NCBI GenBank assembly: GCA_038078755.1
Contig: JBBTSQ010000024.1
Coordinates: 1-38,246 of the forward strand
Reading direction: 5' to 3'
DNA: 38,246 nt
Source: JBBTSQ01 sp038078755
GTDB taxonomy: Bacteria > Patescibacteriota > Minisyncoccia > Phycocordibacterales > JBAYGS01
Made by a program: the position numbers and the translations under genes. The stretch's first letter is position 1; each line of letters begins with the position of its first letter. This document shows, piece by piece, positions 1 through 6,475 of the stretch. Below the pieces are notes generated by a model, which ran no database searches, was not told the DNA's origin, and was given only the letters and a program-made list of their open reading frames with translations.

Positions 1-16
1 AACCAAAAACGGCAAC

Positions 17-40
17 GGGGGGGGGCCTTCGGCCGCCCCG
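17..40 (-). terminator. Possible terminator of the pilin-like gene
   Basis: On the minus strand the stop of the pilin-like gene at 58 is followed by a G+C-rich hairpin: GGCC arms at 24-27 and 31-34 around a 3-base loop, extended by G and C runs on either side with one bulged base. Beyond it the minus strand reads GTTGCC and then five T. The T run is set back from the stem, so this is a plausible but imperfect intrinsic terminator. Confidence 0.5.
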
Positions 41-57
41 CTTTCCCTTTTCAACAA

Positions 58-543
58 TTAATTCGAAACACAAATGCCCCCCTGCGCATTCTTGTTTGGA
101 CTAGCTGCACCAGAATTATCCACACACCACGATGTCTCGGCATTTTTCAGTGCTGAAATCGATGTTGCCCATTTTTGACCATCATCACTGACATTACAGA
201 CTACCACTGATCCTGAAGCACCGTTCTTCTTGATATCCACCAAGGTCGGCAAGATACTGTCATCCGCAAACATTCCCGTGGCAGTAACCGTGCCATTACC
301 ATCAGTCGCACAAACAGTAGTATTGTCACCGTATGAGCCATTGGTACCACCCACGGTGGTATTGTCATACCAGATATCGGCATGTGGCTTGATGCCAGCA
401 AGCTCGGCTTTGACCACCGCATCATTGCCTTTAGTGCGAGCGCCATTAAGTGACCCAATGACGATCGATGACAAGATACCAATAATTGCAATCACCACCA
501 AGAGCTCGACGAGTGTAAAACCTTTTATTTTAGAACCATCCAT
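58..543 (-). CDS. Type IV pilin / pseudopilin-like protein
   Basis: This 161-residue protein begins with a six-residue basic leader, then the class III prepilin motif GFTLVELLVVIAIIGIL at residues 8-24. Prepilin peptidase would cut after Gly8, leaving Phe+1 and the conserved Glu+5, and the hydrophobic helix would anchor the subunit in the membrane and pilus core. The rest is a small globular domain with four cysteines, enough for two disulphides. The length fits minor pilins and type II secretion pseudopilins; which of these it is cannot be told. No other pilus genes are in view, so it probably uses assembly machinery encoded elsewhere. Its nearest upstream neighbour on the same strand is the O-antigen-ligase-like gene, which raises the possibility that it is a glycosylation target (inference). 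Confidence 0.9.
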   Translation of the reverse strand: MDGSKIKGFTLVELLVVIAIIGILSSIVIGSLNGARTKGNDAVVKAELAGIKPHADIWYDNTTVGGTNGSYGDNTTVCATDGNGTVTATGMFADDSILPTLVDIKKNGASGSVVVCNVSDDGQKWATSISALKNAETSWCVDNSGAASPNKNAQGGICVSN

Positions 544-575
544 ACTATATAAAAAAATAATGAATAACTGCAGAT

Positions 576-604
576 AGTGTACACCTAAACACAGATACTT
601 ACAA
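576..604 (-). promoter_or_regulatory. Candidate promoter of the pilin-like gene
   Basis: On the minus strand TTGTAA (599-604) is separated by 17 bases from TACACT (576-581), a fair sigma70-type match. The start codon lies 32 bases beyond the -10, giving a leader of roughly 25 bases. No strong Shine-Dalgarno sequence is seen. The call rests on consensus only. Confidence 0.4.
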
Positions 605-629
605 CAAACAACTCACAACTTACAATCAG
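597..629. repeat. Degenerate ACAACT-type word repeat
   Basis: A low-complexity run built from imperfect copies of ACAACTTACA. Similar runs lie at 1048-1079 and, complemented, at 1291-1317. It overlaps the -35 of the candidate pilin promoter at 599-604. No function can be assigned. Confidence 0.55.
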
Positions 630-638
630 ACCCTGAAA

Positions 639-820
639 AATAAAGTTTTGCCTCGTCCGTACCCCTCAGCAAGCTGTACCCTCGAAGACTCTGGCTACGT
701 ATGAGGCGAGGCATCGGGGAACACTTTGTTGTAGGAGAGTCGGCTCCGCCGACGCATCCATTCGTTGCGGATCACACCCCACCGCCCGGCGGTCGGGGTA
801 TTCTCCGCAGGTACAATAAA
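639..820 (+). repeat. Structured dispersed repeat, copy 1 of 3
   Basis: A 182-base element starting AATAAAGTTTTGCCTCG and ending GGTACAATAAA, repeated at 23130-23310 (same orientation) and 28352-28531 (inverted). Helices visible in this copy: P1 650-657 with 705-712 (8 pairs, one G-T), P2 739-744 with 748-753 around loop TCC, P3 766-771 with 804-809, and within it P4 776-780 with 795-799, extended here by ACCGC/GCGGT at 781-785 and 789-793. The loop of P4 is the most variable part between copies. It could be a structured RNA, a non-autonomous palindromic mobile element or both. No transposase is nearby and no clear target duplication is seen. Confidence 0.85.
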
Positions 821-827
821 AAATCCG

Positions 828-886
828 CGAAAATGGCTCCCCTCGAGTCTCTCGGGGCAAGCCATTTTCGGGCGCTTTTTCTTCAT
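828..886 (+). terminator. Long two-part hairpin followed by T run
   Basis: Arms GCGAAAATGGCT and AGCCATTTTCG flank an inner hairpin CCCCTCGAG/CTCGGGG, and the plus strand then reads GGGCGCTTTTTC. This looks like a plus-strand intrinsic terminator, but no plus-strand gene precedes it. It abuts the structured repeat ending at 820 and might end a transcript from that repeat; it could also be an independent palindromic element. Confidence 0.5.
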
Positions 887-914
887 ACCTTATACTTCAT
901 ACTTTCTACTTCCC
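885..914. repeat. Degenerate CTTCATACTT word repeat
   Basis: Three to four imperfect tandem copies of a roughly 9-10 base word (CTTCATAC, CTTATACTTCATACTT, CTACTT). It is non-coding and pyrimidine-rich on the plus strand. No role can be assigned. Confidence 0.5.
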
Positions 915-920
915 AGAAAC

Positions 921-945
921 GCAAAACCCGCACGAGGCGGGTGTT
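921..945 (-). terminator. Intrinsic terminator-like hairpin, minus strand
   Basis: ACCCGC (926-931) pairs with GCGGGT (937-942) around a five-base loop. On the minus strand the stem is followed by TTTTGCG. It would stop minus-strand transcription coming from the O-antigen-ligase-like gene before it reaches the pilin-like gene. Confidence 0.5.
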
Positions 946-1047
946 ACGTAGACATTCGTTTTTTAGAGCTAACCTTTTGTCAGCACTCACATTTACTATA
1001 CTAGCATACCCCGTCTAAAATTGCAAGCGAAGGTGGGGATAAGAGAG

Positions 1048-1079
1048 ACTTACAAAAAACAACGTACAACTCACAATCA
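1048..1079. repeat. Degenerate ACAACT-type word repeat
   Basis: A second run of the same imperfect words as at 597-629 (ACTTACAAAAAACAACGTAC and following). A complementary run sits at 1291-1317. The runs may be relics of slippage or a degenerate repeat family. Confidence 0.5.
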
Positions 1080-1124
1080 TGGGGAAAAAAAATACTAATT
1101 TCTAAATTATAATTCCTAACGGGG

Positions 1125-1166
1125 AAAACTCCACCGAAATTGCTCCGCAATTTCGGTGGAGTTTTG
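1125..1166. terminator. Strong bidirectional intrinsic terminator
   Basis: A perfect 19-base-pair stem (1125-1143 with 1147-1165) around a 3-base TCC loop. One arm begins AAAA and the other ends TTTT, so each strand has a T tract at the base of the hairpin. It lies about 250 bases downstream of the O-antigen-ligase-like gene, so it could stop that minus-strand transcript or insulate the two sides. Confidence 0.75.
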
Positions 1167-1237
1167 TTTGTCAAATTATTTTATGTATGGTTATTTGCCC
1201 AAAAATCGAATTTTTAAGATTATTAAACGGCCTTGTT

Positions 1238-1283
1238 GAGACACCTAAAAGGCTAAGCCTCGGCTTAGCCTTTTAGGTGTCTC
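1238..1283. repeat. Perfect 21-bp hairpin, GGCTAAGCC family, copy A
   Basis: GAGACACCTAAAAGGCTAAGC (1238-1258) pairs perfectly with 1263-1283 around a CTCG loop. A related hairpin with the same core TAAAAGGCTAAGCC lies at 36506-36536, and the two also share upstream bases resembling ATTAAACGGC. Both lie at the 3' side of minus-strand genes, so they may be terminators that belong to a repeat family. Confidence 0.7.
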
Positions 1284-1414
1284 TTCCCATTCTGAATTGT
1301 CAGTTGTGAGTTGTTTGCCTCGACGCACTGGTCGGAGTTCCGACCCACGCGTCGGAATTGTCTGTTGTTAATTTCCTGTCTGTCGTCTGTACTCTGTTGT
1401 CTGTTATCTACCCC

Positions 1415-3613
1415 CTACGGATTCCTCCCCGCTTTGATCTCGTTGATATAAAATTCGCCTTGCTGTTTGATCGCTGGATTAAGCTCAATCGCTGCCTGAA
1501 TTTCTTTGATCGCATCACTGCGTCTTCCTACCTGTAAATAGGCCGCTGCAAGGGAGAGACGGGCTTGGCCATCTTTTGGATTTTGTGCTATACGAGAACG
1601 CCACATTGAAATCACCTTCGTCATATCACCGAGATTGATGTAGGCAGAAAGCAATCGATCGTCGTTTGCCAGCGCCTCTTCACTTATTCCAGACAAAAGT
1701 CCTTCTGCAAGTGTGGTGTCTTTTGCATACAACGCCCCAACTGCGTACAGGATTTTCGCTTCAGTAAAGCGAGGCTCAAGCTCATACGCCCGTTTCAATA
1801 TCGGCAAGGCTTCGGCATAGACGGAAGTGGTCAGATACGCAGATGCTAGCTCAAACATAATCGTCTGCTTGGTCGGAGACAGTTCATGCGCGCGCTTTAC
1901 ATGAGCAATCCCCTCGTCGTAGGCCCGCAAACGGTTTAAAAAGATACCGTAGAACAGCTCGTATCGCGCATCGTTCGGCACGTCTTTAAGTTGTTTTTCA
2001 AACTCGGCCCGAGCCAAATCAGCAAATTCTTTCTTGTATTTCAAATCAACATTCGCACCCTGTATCGACAACGCCACCTGCATCAGTTGCTCCCTGATTT
2101 CCGGACGAGCAAAGCCGATATCGAGCGCTTTTTTAAATGACTCAAGATTTGTCGCCACTCCCAATTGCTGTGGCCGGATAGCATTGATCAGTGTCTGTCC
2201 TGCCACATACGGCCTTACACTTCCGACCCACAACACCACACACATAACAACCACCACGGTCGGTATCCACACAGTATTGATGATATCAGCCGACACTTCC
2301 CTATCACCCCCCACCACTTTCGTATGTTCATTTCCTGTGCGAGCAAGAAAGGCCAGTAGTGTGGCAAACAACATATAGCTCACCAAATTGTCGAACACAA
2401 AGATGTTGTGGAAGAAGTACCCCGCCAAAAGGCCGGTGAGCAAGGCTTTTTCAGCCACTGAAAAATTGAAAAAACCTCGATTGCGTCGCCAGATATAGTA
2501 GAGCGCCAAGCCAAAGAAAGACAAGTAGGTGGCGAGCGCTAGGACACCTCCAGCAATCAGCCAATCAAAGAAAATATTGTGTGTGCGGTCAAACCACTGC
2601 TCTTGAGCATACATGCCGGGGTCGTAGTATTTGTTGAACACAAAATTAAAATTCTCTTGTCCCCAGCCGAAAATTGGTTTTTCTTTAAAGCCGTCAAAGG
2701 CCATACCCCAGACCATAAATCGAGCGTTGCCATCGGCAAGGGTGATCGAAGTGAGACGGCCGAGCGACTGACTTGATTTTACAAACGCGCTGTCTTTCAG
2801 CAAAAATAATGTACCCGATGCAATAAGTAACGTAGCAAGTAATCCGATAGCGATTTTTCGCAACGCCACTTTTTCTTTTTCAAAAATGGCAATCAACAAG
2901 GTGGTCAATATTAATCCGCCCAAAAGACCGAGCATGGTGCCACGGGTCGCGGTATAGAAAAGAATAGTGCTATCGGCAACGACTGCCACGGTAGAATACC
3001 AGATGAGGAATGTCCTCGTCTTGTCTTTAAGCGGTGATGTATAGCCCCTATAAAAACAGAGTAGGCCGAAAAAGATATTGAAGAGCATAAATACCGCAAA
3101 GTAGGTGGCGTTGCCAAAGGTAGCGTCGAGACGCACTCCGCCCTGATTGATGGTGATCACCCCAGCGAGCTGGAAGAAGCCGTAGATTGCAGTAATCAGA
3201 CTTACCCCAATAGAAGTCTGGAAAAATCGCTCCCAGATTTTTTGGGTGGTGAAGACGCTCAACAACACGAGATAGTAGAGTGCGAAATGGGCAATGGTAA
3301 TCCACCCCTCCATTCGCTCAAAATTCGAAAGCAGACTTTTCACTGGATTAGGCCCCAAGAGGTCGGAAATCAACACCACGCCAGCAAAGATACCAATAGC
3401 ATATGTCAGCCAATTTTTCTTTGGTCGGAAGAGCGGGTCGCGAAGGGCCAATATCAGCCAGAGGGCAAACACCACATCGACAATCACCCGAAAAGCGATA
3501 TTTTTGCCGGTAATAAATGGAAAGAAAGAGGAGTTAAAGACAATAAGGGGAATAAAAAGGCTTAGGAATAACCCTGCCTTGATTAAGAAAAGAAAAGACT
3601 TATTAGTATACAT
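1415..3613 (-). CDS. O-antigen ligase / polymerase-like membrane protein with C-terminal TPR repeats
   Basis: This 732-residue protein has about ten to twelve hydrophobic segments in its first 430 residues, then a soluble tail of about 270 residues. Family features are GWGQENF near residue 317 and RTHNIFFDWLIAGG near 340, typical of the Wzy_C/WaaL family, which transfers or polymerises undecaprenyl-linked glycans on the outer face of the membrane. The tail holds TPR-type repeats (for example DEGIAHVKRAHELSP and SDAIKEIQAAIELNP), a likely protein-docking surface. The same fold serves as O-antigen ligase, Wzy polymerase or PglL/PilO-type protein O-glycosyltransferase, and sequence alone does not separate these. 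It is divergent from the flippase gene at 3690. ATG at 3613 starts directly with the first membrane segment. Confidence 0.85.
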   Translation of the reverse strand: MYTNKSFLFLIKAGLFLSLFIPLIVFNSSFFPFITGKNIAFRVIVDVVFALWLILALRDPLFRPKKNWLTYAIGIFAGVVLISDLLGPNPVKSLLSNFERMEGWITIAHFALYYLVLLSVFTTQKIWERFFQTSIGVSLITAIYGFFQLAGVITINQGGVRLDATFGNATYFAVFMLFNIFFGLLCFYRGYTSPLKDKTRTFLIWYSTVAVVADSTILFYTATRGTMLGLLGGLILTTLLIAIFEKEKVALRKIAIGLLATLLIASGTLFLLKDSAFVKSSQSLGRLTSITLADGNARFMVWGMAFDGFKEKPIFGWGQENFNFVFNKYYDPGMYAQEQWFDRTHNIFFDWLIAGGVLALATYLSFFGLALYYIWRRNRGFFNFSVAEKALLTGLLAGYFFHNIFVFDNLVSYMLFATLLAFLARTGNEHTKVVGGDREVSADIINTVWIPTVVVVMCVVLWVGSVRPYVAGQTLINAIRPQQLGVATNLESFKKALDIGFARPEIREQLMQVALSIQGANVDLKYKKEFADLARAEFEKQLKDVPNDARYELFYGIFLNRLRAYDEGIAHVKRAHELSPTKQTIMFELASAYLTTSVYAEALPILKRAYELEPRFTEAKILYAVGALYAKDTTLAEGLLSGISEEALANDDRLLSAYINLGDMTKVISMWRSRIAQNPKDGQARLSLAAAYLQVGRRSDAIKEIQAAIELNPAIKQQGEFYINEIKAGRNP

Positions 3614-3628
3614 AATAGGTACTATAAT
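3600..3628 (+). promoter_or_regulatory. Candidate promoter of the plus-strand flippase operon
   Basis: A perfect TATAAT at 3623-3628 has TTATTA 17 bases upstream (3600-3605). The start codon at 3690 would give a leader of about 55 bases. The element overlaps the first codons of the divergent ligase-like gene. The -35 is weak, so confidence is limited. Confidence 0.4.
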
Positions 3629-3689
3629 ATATCATTATTGAAAATACTAGAAATTTTTTATTCCGTCACCCACCAAAACCCACCCATTT

Positions 3690-5492
3690 ATGAGCGAACA
3701 CAAAACCAAAGAGAGTCGGACACTGTTTACCTTGAAGGTGTTTTGGCGAGCATTCAAGGCGTACCGATATCGAATCGTCGGTCTTATTACAATGGGCTTT
3801 TTAGGTGGATTATTTGAAGGTATTGGTATCAACATAATTATTCCGCTCTTCTCTTTTGTTGTAAAAACCGAAGAGAAGGCCACTGATACGATCTCACAGA
3901 TAACCGAAAAAGTATTTAACTACCTACATATCTCCTACGAACTAAAGTACCTACTTGTCCTTATTGCCATCCTCTTTGCATCAAAAGCAATAATGACTTT
4001 TTTAATTAATTACATTACTGACAAAATCAAGACAGATTACGTCAAAAAAACCAGAGACAGGCTCTTCAAATTGACCATCGAGAGTAACTGGACATATCTC
4101 TCAAAACAAAAAATCGGTTATCTTGAAAAAGTGCTTATGACCGATATTAACACCTACAGCGCGCTTCTCTCATACGCAAGTAGCACGGTTATTTTACTGA
4201 CAAACACTCTTATCTATACCGCCATAGCCTTTACTATTTCTCCAGAAATAACAGCGATTACTATAGCTTGTGGCGGACTCTTTTTCCTTTTATTCAAACC
4301 CTTGGTATATCGGGTGCGCATCATCTCTCACCAAACAGCAAACGTGCTTAAACGAGTCGCAAACCACATTAACGAAAATATGCTTGGTATGAAAACAATC
4401 AAGGCGATGGGGCTAGAAAAAGTGGTAATAGATAGCGGACAAGCATATTTTGAAGAGTTACGAAGTGTTGAAATGAAACTCTCAATACTCTCCAGTCTCA
4501 CCTACGTGATCACCCAACCAGTAAGTGTCCTACTCATAATCGGCCTCTTTGCATTCTCGTATAAACTAACCGCTTTTAATTTTGCGTCTTTCGCAGTCAT
4601 TGTTTATTCAATCAATAAAATATTCACTTATATACAAGACGGCCAATCACGAATACAAAATATCAACGCGTTATATCCATTCCTCAAGACTGCGTTTGAA
4701 TATGAAACCAACGCTATTGAAAATCGCGAGAGATCCGGGACACATTCAGAGTTTACCTTTGAAAAAAAACTAACATTTGCACACGTCTCATTCAATTATT
4801 CAAAAAATAAAACAACACTCACAGATATCAATTTTACTATCCCCCGAGGACATATTATTGGCATTATCGGACCGTCTGGCGCTGGAAAGACCACGATGGT
4901 TGATCTGTTACTTGGACTAATTCGCCCATCATCTGGACAGATTTTGGTTGACGACACAGACATTGCAACCATACAAAAAGACGCGTGGCGAAATCGTATC
5001 GGCTATGTGTCGCAAGATGTCTTTTTGATAAACGACACCATCGAAAATAATATCAAATTACACAACCCGCATATTTCAGATGCCGACATGATTACTGCAG
5101 CAAAAATGGCCAACATATACGATTTCATCTCTCTCCAGCCAGATCGCTTTCAGACACCTGTCGGAGAGCGTGGGATGGATCTTTCTGGTGGTCAACGTCA
5201 ACGTATTGCACTTGCCCGTGTCCTTGCGCGAAAACCCGAAATCATTATTCTGGATGAAGCGACCAGCGCATTAGATAATGAGTCGGAAACACTGATTCAA
5301 AAAGCAATCGAGGCCCTCCGAGGGACAATCACCGTTATCATTATCGCTCATCGTCCAAGCACAGTTACAAACGCAGACGCACTAATTGTGATCGCCAACG
5401 GAACGGTAGCCGAAACAGGATCGCCCGAAAAACTGATGAGTAGCCCCCATTCTTATTTCCACAAAATAAATACGGAACATTCGCTCGTATGA
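3690..5492 (+). CDS. ABC transporter half-unit, PglK/MsbA-like lipid-linked glycan flippase
   Basis: A 600-residue half-transporter: an exporter-type membrane domain with about six helices (residues 15-330), then an ATPase domain with Walker A GPSGAGKTT near 393, signature LSGGQRQR near 497, Walker B IIILDEATSALD near 518 and the switch histidine in AHRPS near 552. All catalytic motifs are intact, so a functional homodimer is expected. Single-chain exporters at the head of glycan operons usually flip lipid-linked oligosaccharides (PglK) or lipid A (MsbA); the surrounding transferases favour the former. Its TGA stop overlaps the next ATG by four bases, so it is translationally coupled to the epimerase gene. 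Confidence 0.9.
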   Translation: MSEHKTKESRTLFTLKVFWRAFKAYRYRIVGLITMGFLGGLFEGIGINIIIPLFSFVVKTEEKATDTISQITEKVFNYLHISYELKYLLVLIAILFASKAIMTFLINYITDKIKTDYVKKTRDRLFKLTIESNWTYLSKQKIGYLEKVLMTDINTYSALLSYASSTVILLTNTLIYTAIAFTISPEITAITIACGGLFFLLFKPLVYRVRIISHQTANVLKRVANHINENMLGMKTIKAMGLEKVVIDSGQAYFEELRSVEMKLSILSSLTYVITQPVSVLLIIGLFAFSYKLTAFNFASFAVIVYSINKIFTYIQDGQSRIQNINALYPFLKTAFEYETNAIENRERSGTHSEFTFEKKLTFAHVSFNYSKNKTTLTDINFTIPRGHIIGIIGPSGAGKTTMVDLLLGLIRPSSGQILVDDTDIATIQKDAWRNRIGYVSQDVFLINDTIENNIKLHNPHISDADMITAAKMANIYDFISLQPDRFQTPVGERGMDLSGGQRQRIALARVLARKPEIIILDEATSALDNESETLIQKAIEALRGTITVIIIAHRPSTVTNADALIVIANGTVAETGSPEKLMSSPHSYFHKINTEHSLV

Positions 5493-6466
5493 AAAATAAC
5501 ATAGACAAAAAACTAAAAGGAAAGTCTATCGCCGTCACTGGCGGGTATGGTTTTATTGGATCACACCTTGTGAGAAAGTTGCTTGAATTGAAAGTAAAAA
5601 GGATTATTATTATTGACAGTCTCGAATACGGTACACTAGAGAATCTTGAGAAAGACAAACGGATCATTTTTATTAAGCACAGGCTCGGCACTGATAACCC
5701 GCGAAATTTACTGATTCACCTGATCGACGTTGACTATTTATTTCATCTTGCGGCCGAAAAACACAATCAATCAAAAGACAGCCCAAAGAAAGTTCAGCAA
5801 TCAAATATCTTGGGTACGTTCGACTTACTTGATATCGCGGTACAAGCCGGTATCAAGAAAGTGGTATTCTCATCGTCGCTCTATACATACGGACGCTTGA
5901 ATAAGCCGAAATTTAAGGAATCCGATATACCAACACCACATACGATATACGGCATAACCAAATTAACCGGTGAGCATCTGCTTCACTTTTTTGCCAAGAA
6001 ATACAATCTACAGTACATTGTACTGCGGTATCTATTTGTATATGGTCCAAACCAATATAGTGGCATGGGATACAAATCTGTCATCGTATCCAATTTTAAT
6101 AAAATACTAGAAAATAAACGTCCGATCATCAATGGTGATGGAAAGCAAACCTATGACTATATATATGTATCCGATGTCGTAGATGCAACCATACAATCAA
6201 TGGTCTGCAACATGTCTGGTGAGATATTTAATATCGGCAGTTCGAGACCGATTACCATCAAACAACTCACTACCCACATGTTAGCTGTTGCAAAGAGTCA
6301 CTTGTCTCCAGTATACAATCCTCCGGACTGGACAGCTGGTACCTATCGAGTCGGTGACACAAATAAAGTTAAGAAATTTTTGGGATTCCAACCGAAAGTA
6401 AAGCTAACCGAAGGTTTGGCCAGAACATACAACTGGCTAAAAGAAAACCGATCCGACAATCGGTAA
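5489..6466 (+). CDS. NAD-dependent epimerase/dehydratase (extended SDR)
   Basis: A 325-residue extended short-chain dehydrogenase. The Rossmann motif GGYGFIGSH is at residues 18-26, the catalytic serine lies in VVFSSSLYTYG and the Tyr-x3-Lys pair in YGITK near 153-157. This family converts nucleotide sugars, for example UDP-glucose 4-epimerase or dTDP-glucose 4,6-dehydratase; the exact substrate is not readable here. A second, dissimilar SDR of the same class is at 15869. It starts inside the stop of the flippase gene, and the next gene follows after exactly nine bases without a Shine-Dalgarno sequence. Confidence 0.87.
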   Translation: MKNNIDKKLKGKSIAVTGGYGFIGSHLVRKLLELKVKRIIIIDSLEYGTLENLEKDKRIIFIKHRLGTDNPRNLLIHLIDVDYLFHLAAEKHNQSKDSPKKVQQSNILGTFDLLDIAVQAGIKKVVFSSSLYTYGRLNKPKFKESDIPTPHTIYGITKLTGEHLLHFFAKKYNLQYIVLRYLFVYGPNQYSGMGYKSVIVSNFNKILENKRPIINGDGKQTYDYIYVSDVVDATIQSMVCNMSGEIFNIGSSRPITIKQLTTHMLAVAKSHLSPVYNPPDWTAGTYRVGDTNKVKKFLGFQPKVKLTEGLARTYNWLKENRSDNR

Positions 6467-6475
6467 CATCATTTT

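Larger units (their letters stand above)
544..1414. other. 870-base non-coding spacer rich in repeats and hairpins
   Basis: I find no credible gene here; the short open frames on both strands are by-products of repeats. The spacer holds copy 1 of the 180-base structured repeat (639-820), strong hairpins at 828-880, 926-942, 1125-1165 and 1238-1283, a small hairpin at 1330-1345, and degenerate word repeats (ACAACTCACAACTTACAATC type at 597-629 and 1048-1079, its complement at 1291-1317; CTTCATACTT type at 885-914; TGTCTGT type at 1361-1410). It separates two minus-strand genes. Confidence 0.8.

Noticed and set aside
666..1018. Open frames of 60-105 codons on both strands over the left spacer
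   Set aside because: They are read from the structured repeat and hairpins; equivalent frames recur in the other repeat copies, the sequence looks unlike protein, and base changes between copies follow helices rather than codons.
597..1410. Possible CRISPR array in the word-repeat spacer
   Set aside because: Words are short, degenerate and irregularly spaced; there are no regular spacers and no cas genes.
2034..2378. 114-codon plus-strand frame inside the O-antigen-ligase-like gene
   Set aside because: Antisense shadow of a gene with clear family motifs; no recognisable domain or start signal.
3690..5492. Multidrug exporter as the role of the ABC protein
   Set aside because: The fold is shared, but translational coupling to an epimerase and many sugar transferases favours a lipid-linked glycan flippase.
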